Numbered from the stretch's first letter, positions 16,895 to 26,270 are shown. The stretch: 64,000 bases of DNA from Prochlorococcus sp. AH-736-L23 (GCA_028141225.1 JAOIPS010000003.1:18380-82379), one strand, 5' to 3'. Notes: generated from the sequence alone by a model not told the origin. Numbers and translations: made by a program.

Positions 16895-17791
16895 ATGTCA
16901 AAACGTCATCCAGTAGTTGCTGTAACAGGATCTTCAGGAGCAGGAACAAGTACAGTAAAAAGAGCCTTTGAGCATATTTTTGCCAGAGAAGATATTGTTC
17001 CCGCAGTTGTAGAAGGTGATAGTTACCACAGATTTGAAAGAATGCCTATGAAAAAAGCTATGGCAGATGCTCTTTCAAAAGGCGAAAATTTCTCTCATTT
17101 TGGTCCAGAGGCTAATCTTTTTGACAAACTAGAAGAACTTTTTAAAATCTATGGTGAAACTGGAGGAGGGAAGAAAAGATATTATCTACATAGTCTTGAA
17201 GAAGCAGAAGAACATAATACAAGACTTGGGACATCATTAGAACCTGGGCAATTTACTCCATGGGAAGATATTCCTGAGGGAACAGATGTACTTTTTTATG
17301 AAGGTTTGCATGGCGGGGTAGAAGGTGATGGATACAATGTGGCATCTTATGCTGATTTGCTTGTTGGTGTTGTTCCGATAACAAATTTAGAGTGGATTCA
17401 AAAAATCCATAGAGATAACGCAGAGAGAGGTTACTCAGCGGAAACCATTGTAGATACTATATTAAGAAGAATGCCTGATTATATAAATCACATTTGCCCC
17501 CAATTCAGCAAAACCGATATTAATTTCCAAAGAATTCCCACAATTGACACTTCTAATCCTTTCATATGCAGAAATATCCCAACTCCTGATGAGAGCTTCG
17601 TGATCATACATTTCAGAAAAGGGGCAAGAGAGAAATGGGGGATTGATTTTCAATACTTGCTTGGAATGATTAACGATTCATTTATGTCAAGTCCAACAAG
17701 TATCGTTGTAAATGGAGGGAAAATGGGTTTTGCAATGGAACTAATTCTCACTCCAATAATTCATAAAATGATTGAGGAGAAAAATAAATAA
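16895..17791 (+). CDS. prk: Phosphoribulokinase, class I (proteobacterial-type)
   Basis: A 298-aa kinase making ribulose 1,5-bisphosphate. The P-loop GSSGAGTST is at residues 12-20, followed by EGDSYHRFER, FYEGLHGG, and VPITNLEWIQKIHRD. These match the short octameric class I PRK of purple bacteria, not the longer class II enzyme of plants and most cyanobacteria. Only two Cys are present (HICPQF and FICRN), and none near the P-loop, so the thioredoxin-regulated disulfide of class II is missing. The ATG start is clear; leuB lies 90 bases upstream. Confidence 0.9.
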   Translation: MSKRHPVVAVTGSSGAGTSTVKRAFEHIFAREDIVPAVVEGDSYHRFERMPMKKAMADALSKGENFSHFGPEANLFDKLEELFKIYGETGGGKKRYYLHSLEEAEEHNTRLGTSLEPGQFTPWEDIPEGTDVLFYEGLHGGVEGDGYNVASYADLLVGVVPITNLEWIQKIHRDNAERGYSAETIVDTILRRMPDYINHICPQFSKTDINFQRIPTIDTSNPFICRNIPTPDESFVIIHFRKGAREKWGIDFQYLLGMINDSFMSSPTSIVVNGGKMGFAMELILTPIIHKMIEEKNK

Positions 17792-17929
17792 TTAATTTTC
17801 GATTATCAACTCAAATCATTATATTTTTTTTCTTTGAAAAGTTTTTAATCTAGAAGATCTCAAATTTTTATATATCTTTCTTGATAAAAGTACCTTATTT
17901 AGATTTAAATAGAAAAAACAGGAAACGCT

Positions 17930-18811
17930 GTGTCATTAATCGACTGGTTTGCCGCAAGGCGTAAAGATCAATTTGTTGGGAAAGTTTCTCAGGATACTGA
18001 TGAGGGAGATGGTTTGTGGGTTAAATGTTCAGAATGTTCGCAAGTAGCCTATAGAAAAGACCTAATTTCAAATTTCAATGTTTGTAATAATTGTGGTCAC
18101 CACAATAGGATAAATAGCGATGAAAGGATAAATATAATTGCTGACAAAAATTCATTCGAAGAGTTTGATAGTTCACTAAGTCCTACAGATCCTTTAGGTT
18201 TTAAAGATAGAAGATCATATGCTGATCGAATTAAAGAAAGTCAAGCAGGTACAGGTTTAAGAGATGGAGTTATAACAGGTATCTGTTCTATTAATTCAAT
18301 GCCCTTAGCATTAGCTGTTATGGATTTTAGATTCATGGGAGGATCCATGGGTTCAGTAGTTGGTGAAAAAATTACAAGGATAATTGAAAGAGCAACTTTA
18401 GAAAATTTTCCAATTCTTATTGTTTGTGCATCAGGTGGCGCAAGGATGCAAGAAGGCATGTTAAGTCTCATGCAAATGGCAAAAATATCTGGAGCACTAA
18501 AAAAACATAAAGAAAAAAATCTTCTCTATATGCCCCTATTAACTCATCCAACCACTGGGGGGGTAACAGCAAGCTTTGCAATGTTAGGTGATTTAATTTT
18601 GGCGGAACCTAAAGCTCTTATTGGATTTGCGGGAAGAAGGGTTATAGAACAAACATTAAGAGAAAAATTACCCGATAATTTTCAAACAGCTGAATATCTG
18701 CTTGAGCATGGTTTTGTTGATGTAATAGTTAAAAGAAAAGATCTCAAGAGTACTCTGACTAAAATTTTAAAAATTCATGGTGTAAAAGAACTTACAAAAG
18801 CAAATATATAA
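17930..18811 (+). CDS. accD: Acetyl-CoA carboxylase carboxyltransferase subunit beta
   Basis: A 293-aa subunit that transfers the carboxyl from biotin to acetyl-CoA. The N-terminal zinc ribbon is intact (C33-SE-C36 and C52-NN-C55), and the crotonase-like core shows [23 protein letters not shown] and [17 protein letters not shown] is the start; the gene lies 138 bases after prk. That gap is AT-rich with no ORF. The secreted-protein gene follows after one base. Confidence 0.96.
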   Translation: MSLIDWFAARRKDQFVGKVSQDTDEGDGLWVKCSECSQVAYRKDLISNFNVCNNCGHHNRINSDERINIIADKNSFEEFDSSLSPTDPLGFKDRRSYADRIKESQAGTGLRDGVITGICSINSMPLALAVMDFRFMGGSMGSVVGEKITRIIERATLENFPILIVCASGGARMQEGMLSLMQMAKISGALKKHKEKNLLYMPLLTHPTTGGVTASFAMLGDLILAEPKALIGFAGRRVIEQTLREKLPDNFQTAEYLLEHGFVDVIVKRKDLKSTLTKILKIHGVKELTKANI

Positions 18812-18812
18812 T

Positions 18813-19202
18813 ATGAGAATTATTCTAAATTTTTTTTATTTTTCTTTAAGCCTTTTATTTTTTATTTTAAATTTTACTCCCTGTTCTTATGGAATAGGAA
18901 ATGTTGACTGGGTCCTACTAAAAGAGAATAATGAAGGCAAAGAATGGCTTGATAAAGGGAGTTTTAAGCAGCTTCCAAATAATGAAATAAGTGTTTTAAC
19001 AAAGTTCTTTAAAAATCCAACTAATTCTGATGATGATGGAGAGTTATCACTTTATGTAATGAGAATTAATTGCGCTGAAAAAAAGTTCAAAGATACCTCA
19101 ATAAATGGAATCCCGCAATTTAATTCAAAATGGCGAACTTCTAATAATGATGAACTTATAGATGTTGTTATTGAAAATAGTTGTTCAAGATTTATTAATT
19201 GA
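18813..19202 (+). CDS. Secreted hypothetical protein (129 aa)
   Basis: The N terminus is a strong signal peptide (FFYFSLSLLFFILNF, then SYG near residues 25-28). The mature part has two cysteines (NCAEKKF, NSCSRF) that may form a disulfide, and a VDWVLLKEN opening strand. This pattern resembles short periplasmic proteins common in cyanobacteria. Function unknown. It sits between accD and an oxidoreductase gene with nearly no spacers. Confidence 0.65.
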   Translation: MRIILNFFYFSLSLLFFILNFTPCSYGIGNVDWVLLKENNEGKEWLDKGSFKQLPNNEISVLTKFFKNPTNSDDDGELSLYVMRINCAEKKFKDTSINGIPQFNSKWRTSNNDELIDVVIENSCSRFIN

Positions 19203-19207
19203 TAAGA

Positions 19208-20305
19208 ATGAATTCTAAAAATAAAAAATTAAAAATAGCAATCGCTGGACTAGGGTTTGGTAAAAAAGTTCATTTAGAGGCACTAAAAGATTCTGATTAC
19301 TTAACTCCTGTAGCTATTTATCATTACGAGAAAAAACAAAAATCGATATTAGAAAAAGAGACTGGCCTAGATTTTTTTCATAATTGGGAGGACTTAATTA
19401 AATCTCCAGAAATTGATGGGATCATTATTGCTACCCCTCCTGAATCAAGATTTAAATTAGCAAAAAGCGCTCTTGAGAATAATAAAAATTTGCTATTGGA
19501 AAAACCTGTTTCAATATCCTCCCAAGAAATTGAAGAGCTTCAGAGAATATCTTTGATTAATAATTTAAGCGTATGTGTTGATTTTGAATATAGAGCAGTA
19601 CCTCTTTTCCTTCAGACAAAAAAACTTATTAATGAAAATATCTTAGGAGATATATATTTAGTCAAATTAGATTGGTTAATGGGCAGTAGATCCGACCCCA
19701 AAAGATCCTGGAATTGGTATTCATTGGAAGAAAAAGGTGGAGGAGTTATTGGCGCCTTAGGTACTCATGCATTTGATATGTTGAATTGGATTTTTGGAGA
19801 AGCAATAAACGTGTCTGGCAAATTAGCAACATCGATAAAAAAAAGACCTTTACCTAATTCATCTGATTCAAATGATGTTACAAGTGAAGATGTATGTTTA
19901 GCCAATATAGAAATATCAAACTACAGCTCAAATCTTATTCCATGTCAGGTATCTTTATCATCGATTTCTAAAAATGGTAGAGGATTTAGTTTAGAAATAT
20001 ATGGAAGCGAAGGTTCACTTATTCTTAAAAGCGAAAACCAAAAAGATTATGTACATGGTTTTAATTTGAAATATTCAAACAACGAAAATAAAATACAAAA
20101 TCTAACTGCAGATTCAAGTTTTAATTTTGAAAAAACATGGACTGATGGGAGAATAGCGCCAGTTTTGAGAATTCAAAATTTATGGGCTCAGAGTATAATT
20201 AATGGAACTCCTGTTATCCCAGGCTTATCTGAGGGACTTGCTAGTCATAAAGTTTGCGAAGCTATTAGAGAATCGTCGAAAAGTGGATTAAGCATCAAAA
20301 TTTAA
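19208..20305 (+). CDS. Gfo/Idh/MocA-family NAD(P)-dependent oxidoreductase
   Basis: The 365-aa product has a Rossmann N terminus (IAIAGLGFGKKVHLEAL), the family motif LLEKPVS with its catalytic Lys, and the C-terminal GALGTHAFDMLNWIFGE segment. Substrates in this family are sugars, inositols or bile-pigment-like compounds; none can be chosen here. I preferred the ATG at 19208 to the TTG at 19199, because the latter overlaps the previous stop and adds only three residues. Confidence 0.85.
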   Translation: MNSKNKKLKIAIAGLGFGKKVHLEALKDSDYLTPVAIYHYEKKQKSILEKETGLDFFHNWEDLIKSPEIDGIIIATPPESRFKLAKSALENNKNLLLEKPVSISSQEIEELQRISLINNLSVCVDFEYRAVPLFLQTKKLINENILGDIYLVKLDWLMGSRSDPKRSWNWYSLEEKGGGVIGALGTHAFDMLNWIFGEAINVSGKLATSIKKRPLPNSSDSNDVTSEDVCLANIEISNYSSNLIPCQVSLSSISKNGRGFSLEIYGSEGSLILKSENQKDYVHGFNLKYSNNENKIQNLTADSSFNFEKTWTDGRIAPVLRIQNLWAQSIINGTPVIPGLSEGLASHKVCEAIRESSKSGLSIKI

Positions 20306-20350
20306 GGTTATACATTTATAAGTAGCAATTATCACCCGATAAAGTATTGG

Positions 20351-20389
20351 ATTGATTTTATTTTTTTTTCATATTCTGGAAAAATCAAT
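20351..20389 (+). repeat. AT-rich inverted repeat just upstream of class I aldolase
   Basis: ATTGATTTT (20351-20359) and AAAATCAAT (20381-20389) are perfect 9-base complements with a 21-base loop containing a T-run. They lie 20 bases before the aldolase ATG. It could be a leader stem or chance in AT-rich sequence. Confidence 0.25.
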
Positions 20390-20408
20390 TGAACTGAATT
20401 ATTAAAGA

Positions 20409-21476
20409 ATGGCTTTAAATTATTACAAAAATGAGCTTAAAGAAAATGCTCAATTACTAGCTTCTAAAGGAAAAGGTATATTAGCGGTAGATGAATCCAC
20501 TAAAACAGTAGGTAAAAGACTCGCTGGAATTGGCGTTGAGAATACTGAAGACAATAGGAAGGCATATAGAGGAATGCTTTTTACGACAGAAGGTCTTGGT
20601 AAATATATAAGCGGAGCGATTCTCTTCGAAGAAACTCTTTATCAGAATCACCAAGATGGTGAGTCAATGGTTAAGAAACTAAATGATTTAGGTATTATTC
20701 CAGGTATAAAGGTCGATAAAGGCCTAAATCCACTTCCAGGAGGAGGAGGAGTAGAAACTTTTTGCTCTGGCCTAGATGGGTTAGTTGAAAGAGCAGCAAA
20801 ATATTATGAGCAAGGTGCCAGATTTGCAAAGTGGAGAGCAGTTCTGCAAATTACAAATGATGGTTGTCCTTCAAAACTATCAATTCAAGAAAATGCTTGG
20901 GGATTAGCAAGGTATGCAAGATCAGTTCAAGAATCTGGATTGGTACCAATTATTGAACCTGAAATATTAATGGACGGCGACCATACTATTGAAAAAACTG
21001 CTGAAGTTCAAGAAGAGGTAATAAAACAGGTTTATATTGCCTGTCAAGCAAATGGAGTTTTTCTAGAAGGCACTCTATTAAAACCTTCTATGACTGTTAA
21101 TGGAGCAGATTGTCCAACAAAGGCTGATCCTATGAAAGTGGCTGAAATGACAATCAGAACTATGGAAAGATGCGTTCCTGCATCTGTTCCTGGAATAGTT
21201 TTCTTATCAGGAGGGTTAAGCGAAGAAGCTGCTTCTGTTTATTTAAATAATATGAACACTCTTTACAGGAAAGCTTTATGGAATGTTTCATTCTCCTATG
21301 GAAGAGCATTACAGCACTCATGCTTAAAAGCCTGGAAAGGAAGCGACGTTGAAGGAGGTCAAAAAGCGTTAATAGCGAGAGCTCAAGCAAACTCTGAAGC
21401 TTCAAAAGGTTCCTATGTAGCAGGATCTCAACCTTCATCTGATGAGCAATTGTTTGTAGCAGGGTACACTTATTAA
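20409..21476 (+). CDS. Fructose-bisphosphate aldolase, class I
   Basis: A 355-aa Schiff-base aldolase of the animal/plant-like class I family: GKGILAVDESTKTVGKR near residue 22, GARFAKWRAVL, IEPEILMDGDH, and the Schiff-base Lys in FLEGTLLKPSM, followed by VPGIVFLSGG. The C terminus ends in a Tyr (AGYTY), as in class I enzymes that use it in catalysis. It is likely active in the Calvin cycle, glycolysis or both. A class II aldolase follows directly. Confidence 0.94.
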   Translation: MALNYYKNELKENAQLLASKGKGILAVDESTKTVGKRLAGIGVENTEDNRKAYRGMLFTTEGLGKYISGAILFEETLYQNHQDGESMVKKLNDLGIIPGIKVDKGLNPLPGGGGVETFCSGLDGLVERAAKYYEQGARFAKWRAVLQITNDGCPSKLSIQENAWGLARYARSVQESGLVPIIEPEILMDGDHTIEKTAEVQEEVIKQVYIACQANGVFLEGTLLKPSMTVNGADCPTKADPMKVAEMTIRTMERCVPASVPGIVFLSGGLSEEAASVYLNNMNTLYRKALWNVSFSYGRALQHSCLKAWKGSDVEGGQKALIARAQANSEASKGSYVAGSQPSSDEQLFVAGYTY

Positions 21477-21623
21477 CTAAAAAACCTTAAAAATATACTT
21501 TGGGTCATAAAATTAGTTTCTCTAATTTAGTATTTTGTATATCTAATGACGTGACATTTGATACCTCTTTATACTAAACTCTCGGAAACATATGCTTTAC
21601 ATGGCATTTAACTTATTTTAATT

Positions 21624-22697
21624 ATGGCCCTCGTTCCACTAAGACTACTTTTAGATCACGCTGCTGAGAATGGTTACGGTATTCCAGCTTTCAATGTTAA
21701 CAACCTTGAGCAAGTTCAAGCAATCATGGAAGCAGCATATGAAACGGATAGTCCTGTAATCCTCCAAGCTTCAAGAGGGGCAAGAAATTATGCAGGAGAA
21801 ATTTTTCTACGTCATCTAATACTTGCCGCCACAGAAACATATCCTAATATCCCAGTAGTAATGCACCAGGACCATGGTAATGAGCCATCAACATGCTATT
21901 CAGCAGCAATAAATGGTTTCACATCAGTAATGATGGATGGTTCTCTAGAGGCAGATGCAAAAACACCCGCTAGTTACGAATATAATGTTGCAGTTACAAA
22001 AAAAGTTGTAGATTTTGCTCATTCAGTTGGAGTTAGTGTTGAAGGAGAACTAGGTTGCTTAGGTTCATTAGAAACAGGGAAAGGTGAAGCAGAAGATGGT
22101 CATGGATTTGAAGGTGAACTTTCTACTGACATGCTTTTGACTGATCCTGAAGAAGCTGCAGATTTTGTTGCTAAAACAAAAGTTGATGCATTAGCTATTG
22201 CTATTGGTACAAGTCATGGTGCTTATAAATTCACAAGGAAACCTACAGGAGAAGTTCTCGCAATAAGCAGAATTGCTGAAATTCATAAAGCACTTCCAAA
22301 TACCCATCTTGTAATGCATGGATCTAGTTCAGTTCCTCAAGAATGGTTGGATATCATTAACAAATATGGTGGTGAAATTCCTCAAACATATGGTGTTCCT
22401 GTTGAAGAGATTCAAGAGGGAATAAGAAATGGAGTTAGGAAAGTCAACATCGATACCGATAACAGACTTGCTTTCACTGCCGCGGTTAGAGAGGCAGCAT
22501 TTGCTGATAAAGCAAACTTTGACCCAAGACATTTCAACAAGCCTGCTAGAAAATATATGAAGCAAGTTTGTCTTGATAGATACAAGCAGTTCTGGTGCGA
22601 AGGTCAAGCAAGTAAGATCAAACAAAATAGCACTAATTATTTTGCTGATCTTTACGCAAAAGGCGATTTAGATCCAAAAGTAAAAGCTACTGTTTAA
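21624..22697 (+). CDS. cbbA: Fructose-1,6/sedoheptulose-1,7-bisphosphate aldolase, class II
   Basis: A 357-aa zinc-dependent aldolase of the CbbA type. Metal and catalytic residues appear in [31 protein letters not shown], and VMHGSSSVP. It is the usual Calvin-cycle aldolase of cyanobacteria. The 147-base gap upstream holds a candidate -10 (TATACT near 21570) and an AT-only hairpin near 21510-21528. A strong bidirectional terminator follows. Confidence 0.95.
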   Translation: MALVPLRLLLDHAAENGYGIPAFNVNNLEQVQAIMEAAYETDSPVILQASRGARNYAGEIFLRHLILAATETYPNIPVVMHQDHGNEPSTCYSAAINGFTSVMMDGSLEADAKTPASYEYNVAVTKKVVDFAHSVGVSVEGELGCLGSLETGKGEAEDGHGFEGELSTDMLLTDPEEAADFVAKTKVDALAIAIGTSHGAYKFTRKPTGEVLAISRIAEIHKALPNTHLVMHGSSSVPQEWLDIINKYGGEIPQTYGVPVEEIQEGIRNGVRKVNIDTDNRLAFTAAVREAAFADKANFDPRHFNKPARKYMKQVCLDRYKQFWCEGQASKIKQNSTNYFADLYAKGDLDPKVKATV

Positions 22698-22710
22698 TTT
22701 CTTCCTAAAT

Positions 22711-22747
22711 AAAAAAAACGACCTCCACAATTGGAGGTCTTTTTTTA
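22711..22747. terminator. Bidirectional rho-independent terminator between cbbA and purQ
   Basis: GACCTCCA (22720-22727) and TGGAGGTC (22732-22739) form a perfect 8-base stem with loop CAAT. It is preceded by an A-run and followed by a T-run, so it can terminate both the + strand cbbA transcript and the minus strand purQ transcript. The T-run overlaps the purQ stop codon. It is the only clear canonical terminator I found in the window. Confidence 0.93.
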
Positions 22748-23410
22748 TTTCAATATTAATGATTTCAATGTAAAGAGACCATCAGTCCCACCAATTATCT
22801 CGTCACATGCTCGCTCTGGATGAGGCATTAAACCTAGAACATTTCCCTTTTCATTAGTTATACCTGCGATATCAAAAGAGGATCCATTGGGATTATTTTT
22901 ATATCTCAAAGCGATCAATTCATTATCTACAAGTTTTTTTAAAGTATCAGAATCACAATGATATCTTCCTTCCCCATGCGCTATTGGCAACTTAATAGTT
23001 TTTTTTTGATCTACTTTATTAAACCAACCTCCTTTTGAAGAAACGATATCCAGTTCAACGTCATCACAGATAAAATTAAGATTTTTATTTGCAACAAGAG
23101 CACCAGGCAAAAATCCTGATTCTGTCAAAATTTGAAACCCATTACAAATTCCTAAAACTCTTTTCCCACTTTTAACAAACTCATCCAAGGCATTTATTAA
23201 TGGAGAGAATCTCGCAATTGCACCGCATCTTAAATAATCACCATAGCTAAATCCTCCAGGTAAAACTATTGCATCTACATCACTTAAATCTGAAGACTCA
23301 TGCCACAAGTATTTTGTTCTTATATCTAAACAACCTTCCAATGCCCATGAAACATCACGATCACAATTGGAACCAGGGAAGACAACAACTCCTACAGTAA
23401 AATTATCCAT
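22745..23410 (-). CDS. purQ: Phosphoribosylformylglycinamidine synthase, glutaminase subunit
   Basis: A 221-aa class I glutamine amidotransferase for purine synthesis. It has [12 protein letters not shown] at the N terminus, the nucleophile Cys in [11 protein letters not shown], and the catalytic His/Glu in [10 protein letters not shown]. It supplies ammonia to PurL, which is not encoded here. The start lies one base after the purS stop. Confidence 0.96.
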   Translation of the reverse strand: MDNFTVGVVVFPGSNCDRDVSWALEGCLDIRTKYLWHESSDLSDVDAIVLPGGFSYGDYLRCGAIARFSPLINALDEFVKSGKRVLGICNGFQILTESGFLPGALVANKNLNFICDDVELDIVSSKGGWFNKVDQKKTIKLPIAHGEGRYHCDSDTLKKLVDNELIALRYKNNPNGSSFDIAGITNEKGNVLGLMPHPERACDEIIGGTDGLFTLKSLILK

Positions 23411-23411
23411 C

Positions 23412-23666
23412 TTATAATTTTTCTAGTGAATACTCATAATCTTCAATAACAGTATTTGCGAATAACCTATCACACAATAAATCAATTTTTTCTCTTACTT
23501 CGTTTTCACCATTACCTTCTATTTTTACCTCAATCATTTTTCCTATACGTAATGATTTTATTCCCTCGGCTCCAAGTTTTATAGAGGCAGATTTAGTTGC
23601 TTCCCCTGCTGGATCTAAAACTGAGGGTCTTAGTCTTACAAAAACTTTTACAGCAAATTGGTCCAA
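23412..23666 (-). CDS. purS: Phosphoribosylformylglycinamidine synthase subunit PurS
   Basis: An 84-aa subunit that docks PurQ on PurL in the three-part FGAM synthase. The signature [16 protein letters not shown] is clear and the length is typical. The start is TTG (MDQFAVKV); no in-frame ATG gives a complete first strand. The purS-purQ pair is tightly coupled. Confidence 0.94.
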   Translation of the reverse strand: MDQFAVKVFVRLRPSVLDPAGEATKSASIKLGAEGIKSLRIGKMIEVKIEGNGENEVREKIDLLCDRLFANTVIEDYEYSLEKL

Positions 23667-23763
23667 TTAAAAATTAATTTCTACTAGAAGATTAGTTTAA
23701 ATTTTAATAAAAAGTACTATTGATTAATAAACAAATATTTTTACCTTAGGGTTTTCTGAGTTG

Positions 23764-23928
23764 TTAGATGTTTATGTAGCCTCTACCAAAACATACTAAG
23801 CAAGTTCTTCTTGAATTTTCATGTGTTTTAAAATTTCCTGCCCCTCCACATTTTGAACATTTTATTTTATCAATTGATGTAACTTCGTCAGAGATTTTTT
23901 GTTTTAAAGCGATTTTTTGATTTTCCAT
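23764..23928 (-). CDS. 54-aa DnaJ-type zinc-finger protein (two CxxCxGxG motifs)
   Basis: This ORF is below the track's cut-off. It reads MENQKIALKQ... with CSKCGGAG at residues 24-31 and CLVCFGRG at 43-50. These are two exact CxxCxGxG repeats, enough to form one zinc site as in the DnaJ cysteine-rich domain and BSD2-like proteins. There is no J domain and no signal peptide. It lies 45 bases after the CobW-type gene and 97 bases before purS, all on the same strand. Function as a small chaperone or disulfide-type protein is inference. Confidence 0.8.
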   Translation of the reverse strand: MENQKIALKQKISDEVTSIDKIKCSKCGGAGNFKTHENSRRTCLVCFGRGYINI

Positions 23929-23973
23929 CTTCGGCTTTCTACTGATTAAGTATCCCGAGTGATAACTATAATG

Positions 23974-25038
23974 TCAAATTGCTATTTTTGGTTCACTTAA
24001 AATCTTAAATTTCTCTTTAATTTTTCTATTGAAAGTTTTTATAGATTTTTCATCAAAGGAAATTATTACTAATTCAAGCCCAGCATTATCATTTGGTCTC
24101 CAACAATTGTCTGGAGCTTCTTCAAACCAAGTATTAATTTTCTTTCCAACAATTTGAATTTGTAAAGGCAATGATTTGTTTGGTATCCAAATACGTCCTT
24201 TTATTCGAAGAATGTTTAATTCATCCAAGATTTTTGAAATCTCCTTTTCAAAGTCATTTTTTTCAAGGAAATAATTTAATTTAATTGAATCTGATACAAG
24301 TTCAACATGATTATGGTCATGTTCTTCAGTTAAAAATTGTTTATAAGTCTCTTTTTTAAAATTAAAATCAAATAGATATCTCAAATCAATTTTCCCATTC
24401 TTGGATTTAAGGACTGGTGTAGATGAGTTTAGACTTCCTTGAATTTTATTTTTTACAACGTCAAACTGATCATCATTTAAGATATCTGATCTAGAGACTA
24501 AAACGATATCAGAAACTTCTAGTTGCTCCTCAAAAAGTTCATCTATAGTGGCGTTGTGATCAATTTTATCTGTTTCATTATATTGTTTTGTTATTTTATT
24601 TAAATCATTAATTGGTGAACCATTAAGCATTGATTCTCCATTAACGATACCAACAACAACATCAAGGTAGATGGAAGACCTAATCTCAGGCCAGTTAAGT
24701 GCTTGAATTAAGGGAATTGGTAGTGCCAAGCCACTTGTTTCGATAATTATTGATTCGATAGAAGGATTAAATTTTAGGAGAGCTTTTATTGATGGAACAA
24801 AATCATCTTGAACGGTACAACATAAACATCCATTGTTTAATTCGATTACACAGTCGTCTTCAGATTCATCGCATTTATCACAACTTTTAATCAAATCACC
24901 GTCAATTCCAACATCACCAAATTCATTAATTATTAAACCAAATTTTTTATTACTCTCTTTTAAAAGATATCTTAGAAAAGTTGTTTTACCTGAACCAAGA
25001 AATCCCGAAACAATTATGACTGGTATTTTTTGTTTCAT
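23974..25038 (-). CDS. CobW/COG0523-family GTPase, probable metal chaperone
   Basis: A 354-aa G3E-family GTPase: Walker A GFLGSGKT at residues 12-19, the metal-binding GCLCC motif at 70-74, Walker B-like IIETSGLALP, and a CobW C-terminal domain. Extra cysteines upstream (SCDKCDESEDDC) and an acidic His patch (EEHDHNHVEL) could bind metal. In cyanobacteria this family supplies zinc or cobalt to target proteins; which one here is not determinable. A zinc-finger gene directly follows. Confidence 0.88.
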   Translation of the reverse strand: MKQKIPVIIVSGFLGSGKTTFLRYLLKESNKKFGLIINEFGDVGIDGDLIKSCDKCDESEDDCVIELNNGCLCCTVQDDFVPSIKALLKFNPSIESIIIETSGLALPIPLIQALNWPEIRSSIYLDVVVGIVNGESMLNGSPINDLNKITKQYNETDKIDHNATIDELFEEQLEVSDIVLVSRSDILNDDQFDVVKNKIQGSLNSSTPVLKSKNGKIDLRYLFDFNFKKETYKQFLTEEHDHNHVELVSDSIKLNYFLEKNDFEKEISKILDELNILRIKGRIWIPNKSLPLQIQIVGKKINTWFEEAPDNCWRPNDNAGLELVIISFDEKSIKTFNRKIKEKFKILSEPKIAI

Positions 25039-25047
25039 CTTTGATGA

Positions 25048-25560
25048 TTAACAACCTAAACTATATTCTGTACTCTCTCCTGTAGAACTATTTGTGCCAT
25101 TAGCAATCGCACATAATTGTTTTTGTTGTGTACGACTAAGAACAGCATCAGTGAAATCTGCACCATCTATTTTTGCTCCTTCAAAATTACTCTCCATTAA
25201 TAGAGCATTTGTAAAATTAACATCCGAAAGATCTGCATCTGTAAAATCTGTTGCATAAGCTAGTGCATCTCTTAAATTGGCTCCATTAAACTTAGAATTT
25301 TGCAATTTACTATTATTGAACACCGCCCCTTCTAAATTACTTTCACTGAAATTAAACCCATTCAAATCAAACTTAACGTATTCGTTACCGCTTAAATCTT
25401 GACCATGCATATCTGGCTCTAAATTTAGGTCTTGCTGGTTTCTAATCTCAGGAGGTCTTTTAGCCCATGCAGAATTTACAGAATTAAAAAATAAAATCCC
25501 AACGAACAACAAAGTAATTAATGCATTTTTTAGTGAAGGGAAAACAATTGATTTAATCAT
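25048..25560 (-). CDS. Secreted pentapeptide-repeat protein (probably thylakoid lumen)
   Basis: 170 aa with a signal peptide ending near SAWA (residues 29-32). It is followed by about 80 residues of pentapeptide repeats of the A(D/N)LXX kind (NLEGAVFNNSKLQNSKFNGA) that would fold into a right-handed quadrilateral helix, and a short tail with two Cys. Lumenal pentapeptide proteins (TL15/TL17 type) are known in plastids and cyanobacteria without clear function. It ends 9 bases before the CobW gene on the same strand. Confidence 0.85.
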   Translation of the reverse strand: MIKSIVFPSLKNALITLLFVGILFFNSVNSAWAKRPPEIRNQQDLNLEPDMHGQDLSGNEYVKFDLNGFNFSESNLEGAVFNNSKLQNSKFNGANLRDALAYATDFTDADLSDVNFTNALLMESNFEGAKIDGADFTDAVLSRTQQKQLCAIANGTNSSTGESTEYSLGC

Positions 25561-25623
25561 AATAAGACTGTATTTTAGAACTTAAGTATTTAAAGTTTGT
25601 AAGAGTATCTTAAAGGAAAATAT

Positions 25624-26241
25624 ATGGCAATGTCACTAAAGGTTATTGTTCCTCCTCATCCATTAATAAAACATTGGCTTTCAATATTGCGAGAAAAAAA
25701 TACTCCAAATATTTTGTACTCAACAGGATATGAGCAATTAGGGAAATGGCTTACTTATGAAGCATTACGTAATTGGCTGCCATATAAAAAAGAAATTGTA
25801 AATACTGATAATGGGGACGCAGATGGATTCTTTATTAATAGTGATTATCCAGTAAAAGTGCTCGCAATGTTGCCCGAAGGGTTATCTCTTTGGTTTGGAT
25901 CTAAAGAAGTAATTCCTAATTCAACCCTATCATTAGGAGAACTTCCTAAAACTATTGAATCAAATGAAGGAGTTATATTTTATTCAGAACAAATAACGAC
26001 AAAATCAGCAACATTAGAAACTTTAATTAAATTAAAGGAATTAGGTGTTGATTCAAATAGGATTCTTTTAATAACTGCTATTTGCTCAAATAAAGGGTTA
26101 AATGAAATTGCAAAATTATTCCCTAATCAGGTAATTTATACCTCTTGCATAGATGAGGAAGACGAAAAAACGCCATTATTATTACCCGGTATTGGGAATC
26201 CATTATCGCGTTTAAGTACTATATTTCAAGATAAGAACTAA
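25624..26241 (+). CDS. Uracil phosphoribosyltransferase-like protein lacking the PRPP motif
   Basis: 205 aa aligning along its length with Upp: PPHPLIKHWLSILRE at the start, LLTYEA-like WLTYEALRNW, VIYTSCIDEE and LLLPGIGNPLSRL at the end. However, the canonical PRPP-binding DPMLATGGS region reads YSEQITTKSA, and the upstream ILRAGLGM reads MLPEGLSL. Catalytic activity is therefore doubtful. It is often annotated upp in this group; a regulatory or structural role is possible. ATG at 25624 fits the family N terminus. Confidence 0.8.
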   Translation: MAMSLKVIVPPHPLIKHWLSILREKNTPNILYSTGYEQLGKWLTYEALRNWLPYKKEIVNTDNGDADGFFINSDYPVKVLAMLPEGLSLWFGSKEVIPNSTLSLGELPKTIESNEGVIFYSEQITTKSATLETLIKLKELGVDSNRILLITAICSNKGLNEIAKLFPNQVIYTSCIDEEDEKTPLLLPGIGNPLSRLSTIFQDKN

Positions 26242-26270
26242 TATAGAATATAGGAGTAAATATTTTACCA

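Noticed and set aside
21510-21528. AAATTAG/CTAATTT hairpin after class I aldolase as a terminator
   Set aside because: The stem is almost only A-T and is not followed by a T-run; likely chance in AT-rich DNA.
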